64,000 nt of DNA from Ceratopteris richardii (taxonomy: Eukaryota; Streptophyta; Polypodiopsida; Polypodiales; Pteridaceae), in assembly GCA_020310875.1 (NCBI GenBank), contig CM035407.1, positions 71,988,221 to 72,052,220 on the forward strand, read 5' to 3'. A program made the translations under genes and the position numbers. Each line of letters starts with the position of its first letter. The first letter of the stretch is position 1. Below are positions 34,800-46,500 of the stretch, piece by piece. The notes below the pieces were generated by a model that ran no database searches, was not told the DNA's origin, and saw nothing but the letters and a program-made list of their open reading frames with translations.

Positions 34800-37630
34800 T
34801 GAGCTATCTACTAGCATTTGCTATGGGCAAATCTAAGTTTCCTTCACTTGTGGGTTGTGCAAGCACACATCCTATGGCATGATTGGATGCATCCACATGG
34901 ACATGGAATGGTTTATTCCAATCAGGAGTGGTCAGTATTGGTGCCGTGCACAAACGTTTCTTCAGTTCGTTGAAAGAATTCTCGCATTCGTCGTTCCACT
35001 CAAAATTAGACAACAAGGCATAAAGGGGTCTAGCTATGATCGCGTACATGTGGATAAACCTACGGTAATATCCACAATGGCCCATAAAGGCTTGTACCTC
35101 TTTAACATTCCTTGGCCTGGGTAGCTCCGTTATGGCTCGTACCTTATCTTCATCTGTTGAGATTCCATTCTTAGAAACAATATGACCCAAGATTTTACCT
35201 TGACGCACCATGAACACACACTTTTCTGAGTTCAGACACACTCGATATTCTCTACACTTGTTGAAGATTTGTCTGAGCTCAGGGATGTGAAACCTTCTTT
35301 CTTGGGAATGAGCACATAAATCATCCACATACACTTCTAAGCTCTTTCGCAAGAACTCTTTGAAGACATGACACATGAGCCTTTGGAATGTTGCAGGTGC
35401 ATTGGTGAGCCCAAATGGCATCACACGAAATGCAAAGATTCCCCACTCTATAGCAAAGGCTGTTTTGTGTTGATCTTCTGGGGCAATGGCTACTTGATTG
35501 TAACCTGAAAACCCATCAAGGAAGCTATAAACTTCCTTTCCTGCAACACGCTCCAAAAGGTGTTCCGTGATTGGAAGTGGATAACTATCTCTGATAGTAG
35601 CGGCATTAACTTTTTTAAGGTTAATACACACTCGCAACTTTCCGTTCTTCTTGGGCACCACTACAATGGGGGACACCCATTCAGTATGCTCAATCTCATA
35701 GATGAATCCAGCTTCAATCAACCTATCAATGTCTTCTTTTATTTTGGCTGCATAGGTATCATTATATGTGTAGGGCTTCTGTTTGGTGGGCTTGGCATCA
35801 GCAGTCATGGGGATAGTATGAGAGCAAATTCTTGGATCTACCCCTTTCAAGTCTCTATAGTGCCATGCAAACACGTCCCTATATTCCCTTAATAGAGCTA
35901 CGAGCTCCATTTCTTCTCTTGCACTTAGGTCATCTCCTATGTATGTGCATCTCTCTTCGTTCTCTTCAATGGTCACTACAATTTTCTTGGTCTTTTCTTT
36001 ATTATCATATGATTCTCCTATGATGGCCTCTCTCTTAGGCATGCATACCAAAATTTTGCGGTCATCAACTTCATATTTCTTGAAGTTTTCTGGTACCTCA
36101 AACAATGATTCCTCCTCTTCTTGTTTCACTGCTTTTCTTTTCTTTTTCTTTTGACTACTCTCACTTCCATCCTTTGAATTTATCGTTTTAATACTTGTGA
36201 GAGGTTCTTCTTCTTTCTGGGTGAACACTCCTATATCTTCTAAATAGTGCTGCTCTGAGTTAAAGCAACTATCCATCACAATGGACTCTATATCATCGTC
36301 ATTCTCTTCTTCTTCTATGACATCACTAGGGTCACATTCTTCTAGCAAGGGCTGACACATGAACACTGAGATATCATAACCCTCCTCATCACAATGAGGT
36401 GTCCATTGTTCTTCATTGACAGCAATGTCCATGGTGGCTAAGATTTCTGGCCAGCCATGAGGCTCAAATTCCTCATCTAGAAAGATCATCGGTGTATAGG
36501 CTGGGTCTTTAATTGGTCTATCTCCTGGCAAAGTTCCTTCTTCTCTTGCCTTTAAACGTTTTTCCTCTTCCTTTGCGACCTTGCACATCCACAAATGAGT
36601 ATCTTCATGCAGCCATGATGGATCAGGTGAACTTTCAGAATGCACAGAGATGGAATCTTCTTTTGCTTTGTGGATAGGATTCCACTGTAGGGGTGGTACA
36701 TCTCTAAAGGAGTAATCCTTCAAATTGACCTTGGTGGTGACCCCTAAGTGCTGCAAGTACAAGGAGTTGGTTCCCCAATCCAGTACTATTTGCAATTGTC
36801 ATAGGAAGGGTCTTCCTAGGATCATCTCATAGACATTATTTTTCTCAAAGTCACATATAGCAAATGTATGTTCAAACTCCACACCACAAGTGGTTAGAGT
36901 TATCCCTTCGAGCAATCCTAGAGGTCTTTCAAAATGACCGTCGGCCATTTGAAGCTTCATTCTAGTTGGTCTTAATGTGGGTTTGCCCCATTGCTTCCAC
37001 AAGGAGGTGGTCGCAATAGCAACACCAGCACCTGAATCTATGATTGCTTTGGTTGTGTAACCTTGGTAGGTGATTGGAAGATAAGTATTACCTTCTTCAC
37101 CCTCACACATGTCCCCTATTTTGTCTAGAGGTATCTCTGGTACTTTTTGCTTAGAGCCTGTTTTTGGCATATTGGACTCAAGTTCTGGAACCTGATCCTT
37201 CACATGATTCCATAGCTCAGGTTTTGCTTTGAGCAGCTCTTCTACAGTGAGATGACACTGAACCTTAGTATTCTTCACGACATCCGTGTTCCTTGGGACC
37301 ACTGAGTCTTCATTTCTTACTAGTATTGTGGGAGCTCTAATCTGGAGAGATTCAGATTCCCATGGGCCTGGAAATTGAGGCAATTCTTCTAGGGTATTAG
37401 ATTCAAAATCTAATCTTTCATCTTCTTGTTGTTCTGCTTCATCTCCGTAAATAGATGGAATGTCTTGGGGAAATTGATCATGAAGATCATCAATCTCAGG
37501 AATAGGAGGGGAGTTACCCTTCTCCTTGGCCCATTTCTCTTCTTGTATTTCCCGCAAGAACTCTTTAGAGTACTGTTGAATTGAAGGAGGTATTCCAGCA
37601 TCTGTGGAATTGGGAACATAAGCTCCCATT
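34800..37630 (-). mobile_element. Gypsy D protease-reverse transcriptase region
   Basis: Protease: AIIDSGAGVAIATT and, about 75 residues later, MILGRPFL at about 36800-37060. After a long acidic linker rich in Glu/Asp (about 36080-36500) comes RT: SPIVVVPKKNGKLRVCINL, FLDGFSGYNQVAI, MPFGLTNAPATFQR and LEVYVDDLCAHS (YVDD near 35320). It then runs into the connection/RNase H region. The order PR-RT-RH-INT fixes the element as Ty3/Gypsy. Broken in places. Confidence 0.9.
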
Positions 37631-37674
37631 GGTGGTGAGCTTCCTCTTTTAATAGCTGGTTGAGCCTGTGGAGG

Positions 37675-40461
37675 TCAAGAAACTTGTGGTTTGTTTACCA
37701 ATTGCTCTAATCTTTCTAGTAAGCCTTGGAAATGCAAATCCGGTTTGACAGAGTTTGTCTGATTGAACTTTTGACTAGTCTCGAGTATAGCTTTAGCTTG
37801 TTCTACCATTTTCATGCACATTTTCATCCGTTCAATCTCTAAATCTGCTCTAGGGTAACTCTTGTCTAGGTTTGCAGTTGTAGGCCCTTCTTGAAGTCGA
37901 GCCTCGTAGGCCTTGAACATCATGTCCAAGCCTTCTGGGGTTGGATCTGCAAGAACAGACCCTGGTTGTGGTCTATTTACAATGGGTGGTGGGGTGGGGT
38001 GAGGTGGAGTGGATGGGGTTTTGGCATGCGAGGGGCTTTGCGATGCAATGTCTTCTATTTTTGTTTTCGCTTCTTTTAAGCTTTCTTCTAGTTCCGATAA
38101 CTTTTTATTCCACTTGCGATTGGCCTTCTCTCTGGTATCCTTCCATGTTCTTGTTTTCCTCTTACTAGGCTCTCCTGATTCACTCGACTCTGATTGTTCT
38201 GCTGGTTTATCCTGTTTTAAGGCTTGTGCTCTAGTGACAGCTTGTATAGGAGCCACATTGCTACTACTTGAACTTGAATCTGCCACTAAGCCTACCACAT
38301 TAATGGGTGTAATCTTGGGTGCACTGGAGGGGTTTCTTCGACAATCTCTGGGGAGATGGTCTTTGCCACAATCAGGACAAAAAGCATGTATTGTGATAGC
38401 ATGTCCTTGACTCGGAGATGGCGGGTGGGGACAGTCACGAATGAAATGGTCACCATGACATCTGAAACAAGATCCTCTAGGGGCTTGTGGTCTCATTTGT
38501 CTCAACTGGGGCCTAGGGTTAGGATTTGTGTACATGACATTGGAGTATTCTGGCTCCCAATTTTGCTCCATAGGTGGTGCGTCATATTGATACGAGTAAA
38601 TCTCACTATGTTCAGGTGACTCTGTGTAATAAGCATGTGGACTACCTTCATGGGAGTAGTCTGAACTATGAGCATGAGAGTCATTATCTGGTATCAATGG
38701 GGTTAGTGGCACCAATGCTCTATTTGGATTTTCCTCTCCCACAGCATATTTGACTGGAATCACGTTGGCAGGAGCTGGTGGTTGGTTTCCCAAGACTGGT
38801 AGTGGCCTATATTGTGCCTGATATTGCTGTTGTGGTCTATTATATGGCTGTTGGTATTGGTTTTGATACCTACCTGGTTGGTAAGGTTGTTGATAATTCT
38901 GTCTAACAGCCTTCCTATTATAGGGGCAATCTTGAGCCGTGTGGTTCGTATATTTTCTCTCAATAGTGCAATATGGAGCATTCCTTTCTCTCATGTTCTG
39001 GTTGTGCAATGGGCATACATTAGCCATGTGGTCGCCTCCGCAAGTATAACACCGATTCACTAGAGTGACTCTCTGTGTTTCTTGGCAACTTGCTCAGCTA
39101 TCTCCTCTATTTCCGTGGAGATTTTTGAAGTATGACTAGTAGAACTATCTGAATCCTTATAGAGTTTGGATAATCCTAACTCCTCACCCAAGTTATCTTC
39201 TATGTCAATGCATGTCCGCACGCACTCTTCTATGGATCTAGGCTCTTTCAAGTATACATATGATCTTAACTTTGTGCTCAGTAAGCCATCTAAGAACAAA
39301 GCCACTTGTTTGGCTGGTGTGGGTAGCTCTGGAGTAGGGCATCTTTCTAGGTACTGTCTAAACCTTCTACCTGCTAGTCGCACTGTTTCTTGGGGTGTCT
39401 GCTTGAAACTGTGGATCAAGGATGATGTGTTATGCCTAATACCACTCTTGGAAATTTCTACAATGAATTCGTCTAGCAGTTGACCTATGTCGCGATAATT
39501 GCGACTACTCAGTGGTTGAAACCAAGCTAAGGCAGTGCCCTTAAGAGTTAGGCAATGGAAAATCATGTTCATCTCTTTGTTGCCTATGTGCTTGATGTCT
39601 CTCTCTTTCAGGTCTTTCATTTTCAAATCCTGCTCTATTTCTGCCCACCGTGTGTGCAAAACTTACCTCAGGTCTCTCTCTAGTTCTTTCTCTCTAGGCT
39701 TCATGAGCTTGGGATGATCCTACTCCTTGGAGGCCATGGGAAACATTGGATCTTGGTGGAGGGAAAATCAATTCATTCTTCCAAGTATATGCATGTCTAT
39801 CATGTTCTGTTACCAAGAATATCTTCTCTGATGTGTTATCCAGGTAGACAACTTTGCCTGGTATCTCAAGATCTTTGAATTCATAGATGATAACTATGCC
39901 CAATTGGCTAGGTTGATCTAGCTTGAATCTCCAAAAGGCTTCCTCTGTTTCTCTATTCAAAAATATTTCTATGCTTTTGTTGTCTTGAGGGATCGAGTCC
40001 GGAGTGATCACTCGGGTCAAAACTGACTTACCTCTAGGAGTCTGGGGTCCTTGTCCTACATTTCCTTGTTCTAGGTCTCCTATTTCATTCTCAGGAATGA
40101 CATTTCCAAACTCATCAGTCCTATCTGGTAGGTTGGTGACCACATACATGGTTCCTTCCTTATCAATGTATGAACCCTCTTCGAACTTGACCACCGGGTG
40201 TTCAAGTCCAAAGGATTGATCTGGATTTTTGAGTTGGACCACTGATCGCCTCAGACCATCCTCATAGATGCGAGCGCCTAATTGGTTGGTCCGAATATAT
40301 TCCAACTGTGTCTTATAGGGACCTTCTGGTGTTTGTAGATGGGCAGTCCCTGAGCCACCTACAGGTTTTCCCATGGTAAAAGACATTTCTGAATCACTTG
40401 TGTCTGAACTTAGTAAAAGATGACCACTTAGTTGTTGTGCCCACTTGAGGGTCAACTTCAA
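37675..40461 (-). mobile_element. Gypsy D gag region
   Basis: Three consecutive coding blocks. The first (about 39700-40460) is an N-terminal block of unknown fold. The second (about 39060-39660) has the retrotransposon gag helical pattern (LKGTALAWFQPLSSRNYRDI, QTPQETVRLAGRRFRQYLERC). The third carries several CCHC-like knuckles (CYTCGGDHMANVC, CFRCHGDHFIRDC, CPDCGKDHLPRDC) in a Gln/Tyr/Pro-rich context, then a Lys/Glu-rich coiled-coil-like segment. More than one knuckle and a long N-terminal block make this gag larger than usual. Broken. Confidence 0.85.
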
Positions 40462-40633
40462 ATTATCCTATCTCAAAATCAACGCGTTATTCTTGAAAAA
40501 AATAGTTGAGATCGTGTAGGATTTGAAACGAGCTTTCCAACAAGCTATAGAGCTCAAAAAATGGACTTCGGATGAAAAAGTTATGTCAAATCAGGCTCCT
40601 GGGGGTCAAAATAGGCAAACAGGACCTTTTGGA

Positions 40634-41750
40634 AAAAATCGTGATTTTGTGAACTTCAAGAGAATCGCGATTTTGTGAACTTTCAGAGAATCGTGATGCT
40701 GTGAAGTCAAAGAATTGCGATGTTGAGCACAAAAACGTGTTTTTGAAAATCGCGATGTTGAGCACAAAATCGTGTTTTTGAAAATCGTGATGTTGAGCTG
40801 AAAATCGTGTTTTGAAAATCGTGATTTTGAGCTGAAAATCGTGTTTTTGAAAATCGTGATTTTGTCTCAGAGAATCGTGATTCACAAAATCATGTTTTTC
40901 ACAAAATCGTGGTTTTCAGAATCGTGTTTTTGACATGAAAATCGCGATTTTGTCTCACAAAATCGTGTTTTCACAAAATCGTGTTTTTGGCTGAAAATCG
41001 TGATTTTTTGAAAATCGTGTTTTTGCTGAAAATCGTGATTTGTGAGAATCGCGATTTTGAGCAGAGAATCGTGTTTTTTGAAAATCGCGATTTTGAGCAA
41101 AAAATCGTGTTTACACAGAATCGCCTTTTTTCACAAAATCGTGTTTTTGGCTGAAAATCGTGATTTATGAGAATCGCGATTTTGAGCCCGCTGAAAATCG
41201 TATTTGCTCAGAATCGTGTTTTTGACATGAAAATCGCGATTGTCAACAAAGAATTGTGTTTTCATAAAATCGTGTTTTCATAAAATCGTGTTTTAGAGAA
41301 TCGTATTTTCTCAGAATCGTGTTTTTTGGCTGAAAATCGTGATTTTTTGAAAATCGTGTTTTTGCTGAAAATCGTGATTTGTGAGAATCGCGATTTTGAG
41401 CAGAGAATCGTGTTTTTTGAAAATCGCGATTTTGAGCAAAAAATCGTGTTTACACAGAATCGCCTTTTTTCACAAAATCGTGTTTTTACTGAAAATCGTG
41501 ATTTTTTGAGAATCGCGATTTTGAGTAGGGAATCGTGTTTTCTCAAAATCATGTTTTTTTTTTTGCTGAAAATCGTGATTTGTGAGAATCACGATTTTGA
41601 GCACAATCACAGAATCGCGATTCTGAGAATGACCACAGAATCGTGATTCTTTCAGCCAACTTTTAGGCGGGAAAACAGAAAATCGTGATTTTTCAAAAAA
41701 TTTTGAATTTTCACAGAATCGTGATTTTCATCACAGAATCGCATTTTTTG
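40634..41750 (-). repeat. AATCG(T/C)GATT motif array in Gypsy D leader
   Basis: Dozens of short units of the type AAAATCGTGATTTTG, AGAATCGCGATTTTGAG and AAAATCGTGTTTTT, spaced irregularly by about 12-20 nt. Many contain the perfect palindrome AATCGCGATT. The array occupies most of the untranslated leader between primer site and gag. Long ORFs on both strands here are by-products of a stop-poor repeat. A duplicate lies at about 59540-60660. Confidence 0.9.
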
Positions 41751-42072
41751 GCGGGAAATTCAAATTTCTGAACGCCGGCTATGGCGAGCTCCGTATGAGC
41801 AGAAAATCATGAAGAAAACACAGCGCTTGCTCTCCCTTGCACCTCCTAACTCCTTCCTACACAATAATGCATGAAAACTGGTATGAAAATGGTGAAAATG
41901 CGCTAAAAAAAAGAAATTCTTATGAAGAAGAAGATGGAAGAAGGTGAAGATGATGATGATGATGAGGATGAAGAGGAAAAAAACAGAAAATGAACTGAAA
42001 TGACAGTTTTTTTACCTTCCAACGTCGCAAATATACGATCTTACCATCACAACACTCGTCCTCGAAGCTCTC
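41751..42072 (-). other. Gypsy D leader, non-repeat part
   Basis: Between the motif array and the primer site. It contains an imperfect (GAT)n/(GAA)n tract at about 41925-41985 and no gene. Confidence 0.6.
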
Positions 42073-42090
42073 TCCCCGGCAACGGCGCCA
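42073..42090 (-). promoter_or_regulatory. Primer-binding site of Gypsy D
   Basis: The minus-strand reading TGGCGCCGTTGCCGGGGA lies a few bases inside the 5' LTR. From memory, this is the primer site usually assigned to tRNA-Asp in Athila-type plant Gypsy elements, which fits the apparent lack of a chromodomain. Confidence 0.8.
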
Positions 42091-42098
42091 AAATTTGG

Positions 42099-42705
42099 TG
42101 TAGCTCAAGCGTAAGCACCACCTCCTTTACTTGTCAATCCGCGGAGACGTGAGGACCGGTATGAAGACCACGAGCAAGTGAAGGCACAAGTGCGTGAGTG
42201 AAAGCACACAAACATGCACACACATACACACACACGCGCACAAAGTAAGATCAAAGAGAGGAACAATGGAAAGCTTCGATTGCGAAAGAGTTCTCTTACA
42301 AAAGCTCTATTCTCTAACAAGCTAACCCCAAAAATGAGCTTTCTAGCTCTTTTTATAGTTTTTTGACTAGTTTTGGCCCTGTCCATACCTAGTGTCCGGC
42401 CTAGTTAAAAATTAGGTTCCAGGGCTTATTTGAGGGCTCAAACGGAGTCTAAAAATTATGAAAATTGGTAGGATGATACTTCTAATGCTCCTCAAGCTCG
42501 AGGACTCCTCGGCTTGCACAAAATGGAGCTACAAAAATAGAAAATGGTATTTACAATGGTTTTAGTGATGGAAATCACTATTTTTGTAGGGAATTCTTCT
42601 GAAAATTTGACATACACTTCTTGGAGCTCCCTACTTGCTCCCTTTCCTTGTGTGTCCACCTTTTGATGTGCTTCCATGCTTTGTCCTTGACTTTGAGCTT
42701 CAACA
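42099..42705 (-). repeat. 5' LTR of Gypsy D
   Basis: 607 bp, pairing with 29526-30132 at about 98.5% identity by eye. TATA-like box on the minus strand at 42346-42359. Followed by GGGAG at 42706-42710. A nearly identical third copy is at 61008-61613. Confidence 0.95.
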
Positions 42706-42710
42706 GGGAG

Positions 42711-43574
42711 GCACTTAGTGCGTGTCAAATGGAGGATAAAGGACTCTCCAACAAATTCAAAATGTACTTTGGAAATGGGCAACTTGAATTCTAAAGTGTG
42801 TATCCAGAAAATATCATTCTTTGGAGAGATAATTTGCGCACTAAAAAATGGAATGGGTTTGTGGTTCAAAAAATTGCCTTTTAGAAGTTCAAGCCTATTA
42901 ATCGAATTACCTCAATGATTTAATTTGGAACAAATAAGGCAAAAAATATATAAGTGAGAGCCTTATATGTCATCGATGATGTGAACTCCACGGACACAAT
43001 GAATCCAATTAAAATGTCATATACCTGATGCAACGCAAATAGTGGGCACACTTTTACACCGAGATCCAAATTCCGAGGTGAAGCTGGCCAAAGATTTCTC
43101 GTGTGAATTTCCTTGCAGCTTGGACTTGGTGAAGCAAGACAGTAATTTTTTGGAAGTTTGACTCCGCTCCAAGATATGAATGTGGTGACGGCTTGTTAAG
43201 TGGAGTGCTACTTGCTCATTATCTGGAGCGGAGTGAAGCGTCTGGTACAGAGAACCTAGTTCCTCAGCGTTCGGGGTCTCCGTATTCGGTGGATCAACCA
43301 CGTGATAATCATTTAAGTACAGGTTTTTGTGCTCTCTCTCTGTCTGTCGTAATAGATGGAGGGCGTAAACACCAGCATCAGTAGAGTGAGGCTCACTCTG
43401 TCTAAGGAATGAATGTGTCCGCAGCCCGAGGACCTCAACACCTTGTGCTCAGGGCTCTCTCTTGGTAGAGAACAGTGCAGCAAATTATCGAGTTTGTCTC
43501 GGATGTTTAGCAGTTCAACGCTGATGTCCTCCCTCGAATCTTACACAGTGCAGCTTGGGCACTTGGTGAGGCGT
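42711..43574 (-). pseudogene. Exon-intron-exon-like fragment of an unrecognised gene
   Basis: On the minus strand, an open stretch at about 43025-43445 (LYLNDYHVVDPPNTETPNAE, then QVALHLTSRHHIHILERS and LASFTSEFGSRCKS) ends CAG|GTATAT. A 114-nt AT-rich segment (42911-43024) ends TTGAG. A second open stretch at 42711-42910 (NHKPIPFFSAQI, then DIFWIHTLEFKLPISKVHFE) runs to the D insertion. Together these look like two exons with a short plant-type intron. Upstream, about 43445-43560 is also open, in another frame (DSREDISVELLNIRDKLDNL). Both ends are cut, by D on one side and E on the other. I do not recognise the protein. It is probably a host gene relic, though an element-borne segment is possible. 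An almost identical copy is at 61620-62483. Confidence 0.45.
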
Positions 43575-46500
43575 TGTCGGAAAGATTTCCTCACTTGAAT
43601 TTATATATAAATAAACAAAAACATTTTGAGTAGTTGATATCTCTCTCACATATTTTTAATGCACTAATCTTTTCTCTTGGATACTTGCAGGAAAAAGATG
43701 AACATATATTCAGAATGGAGGATTAATTGATACTTTAATTTAGCTTTTCACTTTATTAAGAATGTGTATATGATCATAACCTTACAAATAATTAAGCGAA
43801 TGAAGATTTTCTTTATCTCTAAATTAATAATGGGTTATTATATTGATTTTATAAAATAAAATATATGATTTGATTGTTATGTAATGTTATGTTAATATAT
43901 GTTAGTTAAATTATTTTAACATCTAAAGTATTTAAAATACTATATATATTTACTTAATTTAAATTAATATTTTAAATAACAATCAAATTTAGATACGTAC
44001 GTTTAAAAGTAGGTTAGTTTTAGTTAACTTTCACATATGTAAAGGGATGTGTTAGTTGTTTGTTAGTTGCATGAAAAACTACTAAGATAACTAAAGTAAG
44101 TTTAGTTAAGTTTTAAAAATGCATGCTCACGCGTGCTCTTATACAAATCTATTTAAGTGCGTATGTTATGAGTTGAAAAAAAAAATATTTTTTCTGGCAG
44201 GCCATTTCATGTTTAGTTTCGGGCAGACATGATCTGAGGAGGGGCCTAGGAGAGGAAGGAGGCCAAGTACATCATCGATATCTGGCGGAAATCAGACAGA
44301 ACGAGGAGGCGTTTGTGGATCTGTTGCATTTTCAGAGATAGCAATCATCAGATGTGCACTGTAGACAAGATTGGATGACTGAAGAAAGAAGGGAGGCCCG
44401 CGACAGATATAAGGGATGGTGGCAATTCATAGCAAAAAAAAGTGAGATGACTGAACATTGGAGGCTCTCTGGAGGAATAGATGACCAAGGGAAGATCTCA
44501 CGCACGGACCGCTCTGCTCTTCATATTTGGTTTTCTGATAACTGAATGTTTGAGTCCTAATCCTAATTTGGTTCGTAGACTTGAGTTCGATTGTTAATCG
44601 ACTGTTGACTTTGTTTCTCTACTATTGTGAAACTCTCACTTTATTGATTATCTCTCATAATTTGAAATCATTGAAGAGTACAAGATCAGATCCTCTGACG
44701 ATTCTGAAGAATGAACGATGTAAGCTTTTTTATTAGACTATGCTGAAGTTGCGCACGATGTTAATGATTTACTTTTGATGAATATGAAACGAATGATGAG
44801 CTAATCTAACGAGCACAACTGCGAAGTTATTTATGTTTGAATGATCAATGAAGCATGCTTTGTTTCACTCTAGTATGACAGTGATGATTCAGTTTTGGTG
44901 AATGATTAGAAGGACAGGAGCCGCGCCATCGTGAAGGAACCAGAATTCACAGCCTGCAAGAAAGGAATTGTTTCATGCTTCTGAAAGAGAGAGAGGATTG
45001 ACGATCTGATTGATTCGCTAAGCATCAGAGCTATGCCTATCCTTAGTGGTGATGAATTAGCAAATGATTTGTGTGCAACAGTTCACTAGTGTTACTGGAG
45101 TAGGCTTGCGCTAACATAGATCAGACGTGCTTGTTATTATGATGATGTATATGTTTTTGCTACGTTTTCAATGCAAACTGATACAAAGAGAAGTCATTGA
45201 TGATATTAAGTTTTTGTCTTTTTTCTTATGATTTCATCACCAAGTCTAAAGCGATTTGTGGGAGGCATATACGAGATCTTAAAGTGGATGCTAATGATCA
45301 GAATTGGGCGCTGAAGGAATAATCCAAAAAGAAAAAGAAAACAGCTCTGATGAAGATGGGAAAAAGATTGACCAGATAAGTTCAACAGAATCTATACGTT
45401 TCCCTTTTTCTCACTGTGCCTCTCATAGATGAAAACCTCAGGTATTTGGATGTATCTCTAATAGATGCTCATTCGAACGGAATGTAGATCAAGCTCAGAA
45501 GAACATGGTTTTACTTCTAGCTGATTAAAAACTGTTGTCTGTGATATGATTTACTAAGAATGCACATAGTTTACTAGGTGAACTTGTTAGTTATAATTAT
45601 TAATATCGTCGTTATCATCTGCAAACCTCTAACAACGATAGATATTAAATGTTTTTTGGAATTTGTGCATTAGTCTGATCCATTAACAACATTGGTGGCC
45701 GAATGTTTCCTTCCAGTTGATACACAAGTTACTCTCAGGTGGAGAATATGTGAAATCTCTTCGTAAAACTGGACGCACTAGGAGAAGCATGCTTCGTACA
45801 AAGTCTGTCTACTAGTCATATCATTCTCTGTCACCTTATTCACGAATGATACGAAATCACTGATGACTACAATAGAAGAAAGAGTTTTCTGAGATCTATT
45901 ATGCTTTGTCTTGATGTGTGATTAACATTAATCAAATGATGGTTTTCTGTGATGTTCTGAATACTAACCACCATGGTTGAGATCTCATTTTTCATTTTTG
46001 TAAGTCCAGACCACCTGAATTTGTGCATGAACAAATAGTGGAAGTTGAATTGTTGCTATTCTCCTGGATGTGTTCCATCAATTCTTTTCTTCTATTCCGA
46101 CTCAAGCAAACATTGATGAAGAGCAAGTATAGACAATGACAATAGAACGCGCAAAGGATTTAGCAATCTGTCCGATGCCTGATACATAGAGCTCTAGAAG
46201 CACCTCTGATATCCAACATATGGTCTGTATGTGATGAACTTTATTTTATTTTTTGATAATGAACTAAATTACCTTCGCTTAGATCAGAACTGAATTACAC
46301 TAATGAAACTCATTGCTACTTGTTTATTTTTGTCATCCAACAACCTGAATGTAATGAAATTACTATATTAAAAGTAAGAGAACTCAACGCAGGTGGACGG
46401 TACCGGAATCCTCTTCAGAAAAAGGAATCGAATTACTGTCTTTCTTGTGATAAATTGGAGTCCAACGATCGCGACACTGTTTTGATTCTTTACAGAAGTA

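Larger units (their letters stand above)
29526..42705 (-). mobile_element. Gypsy element D, 13.2 kb, LTR to LTR
   Basis: A minus-strand Ty3/Gypsy with 607-bp LTRs and target duplication GGGAG (29521-29525 and 42706-42710). Parts in transcription order: 5' LTR, primer site, leader with a motif array (40634-41750), an N-terminal ORF region (about 39700-40460), gag (about 39060-39660), several CCHC-type knuckles (about 37900-39060), protease (IIDSGAGVA, near 37040), RT with YVDD near 35320, RNase H, integrase (about 33000-34240), a second retropepsin-like domain (about 32330-32660) with a repeat-rich tail, an Argonaute fragment, polypurine tract and 3' LTR. No chromodomain is seen, and PROSITE-like RT features (FLDGFSGYNQV) suggest a non-chromovirus lineage. 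About six or more interruptions: broken, but structurally complete. LTRs differ at about 9 of 607 positions by eye, so it is fairly young. Confidence 0.92.

Noticed and set aside
40586-41646. Several overlapping open frames on both strands (peptides such as KHDFQKHDF, ENRDFEQ)
   Set aside because: They arise from the AATCG(T/C)GATT motif array, which is poor in stop codons in several frames. Both strands are open at once and the peptides merely translate the repeat. The same applies to 59494-60554.
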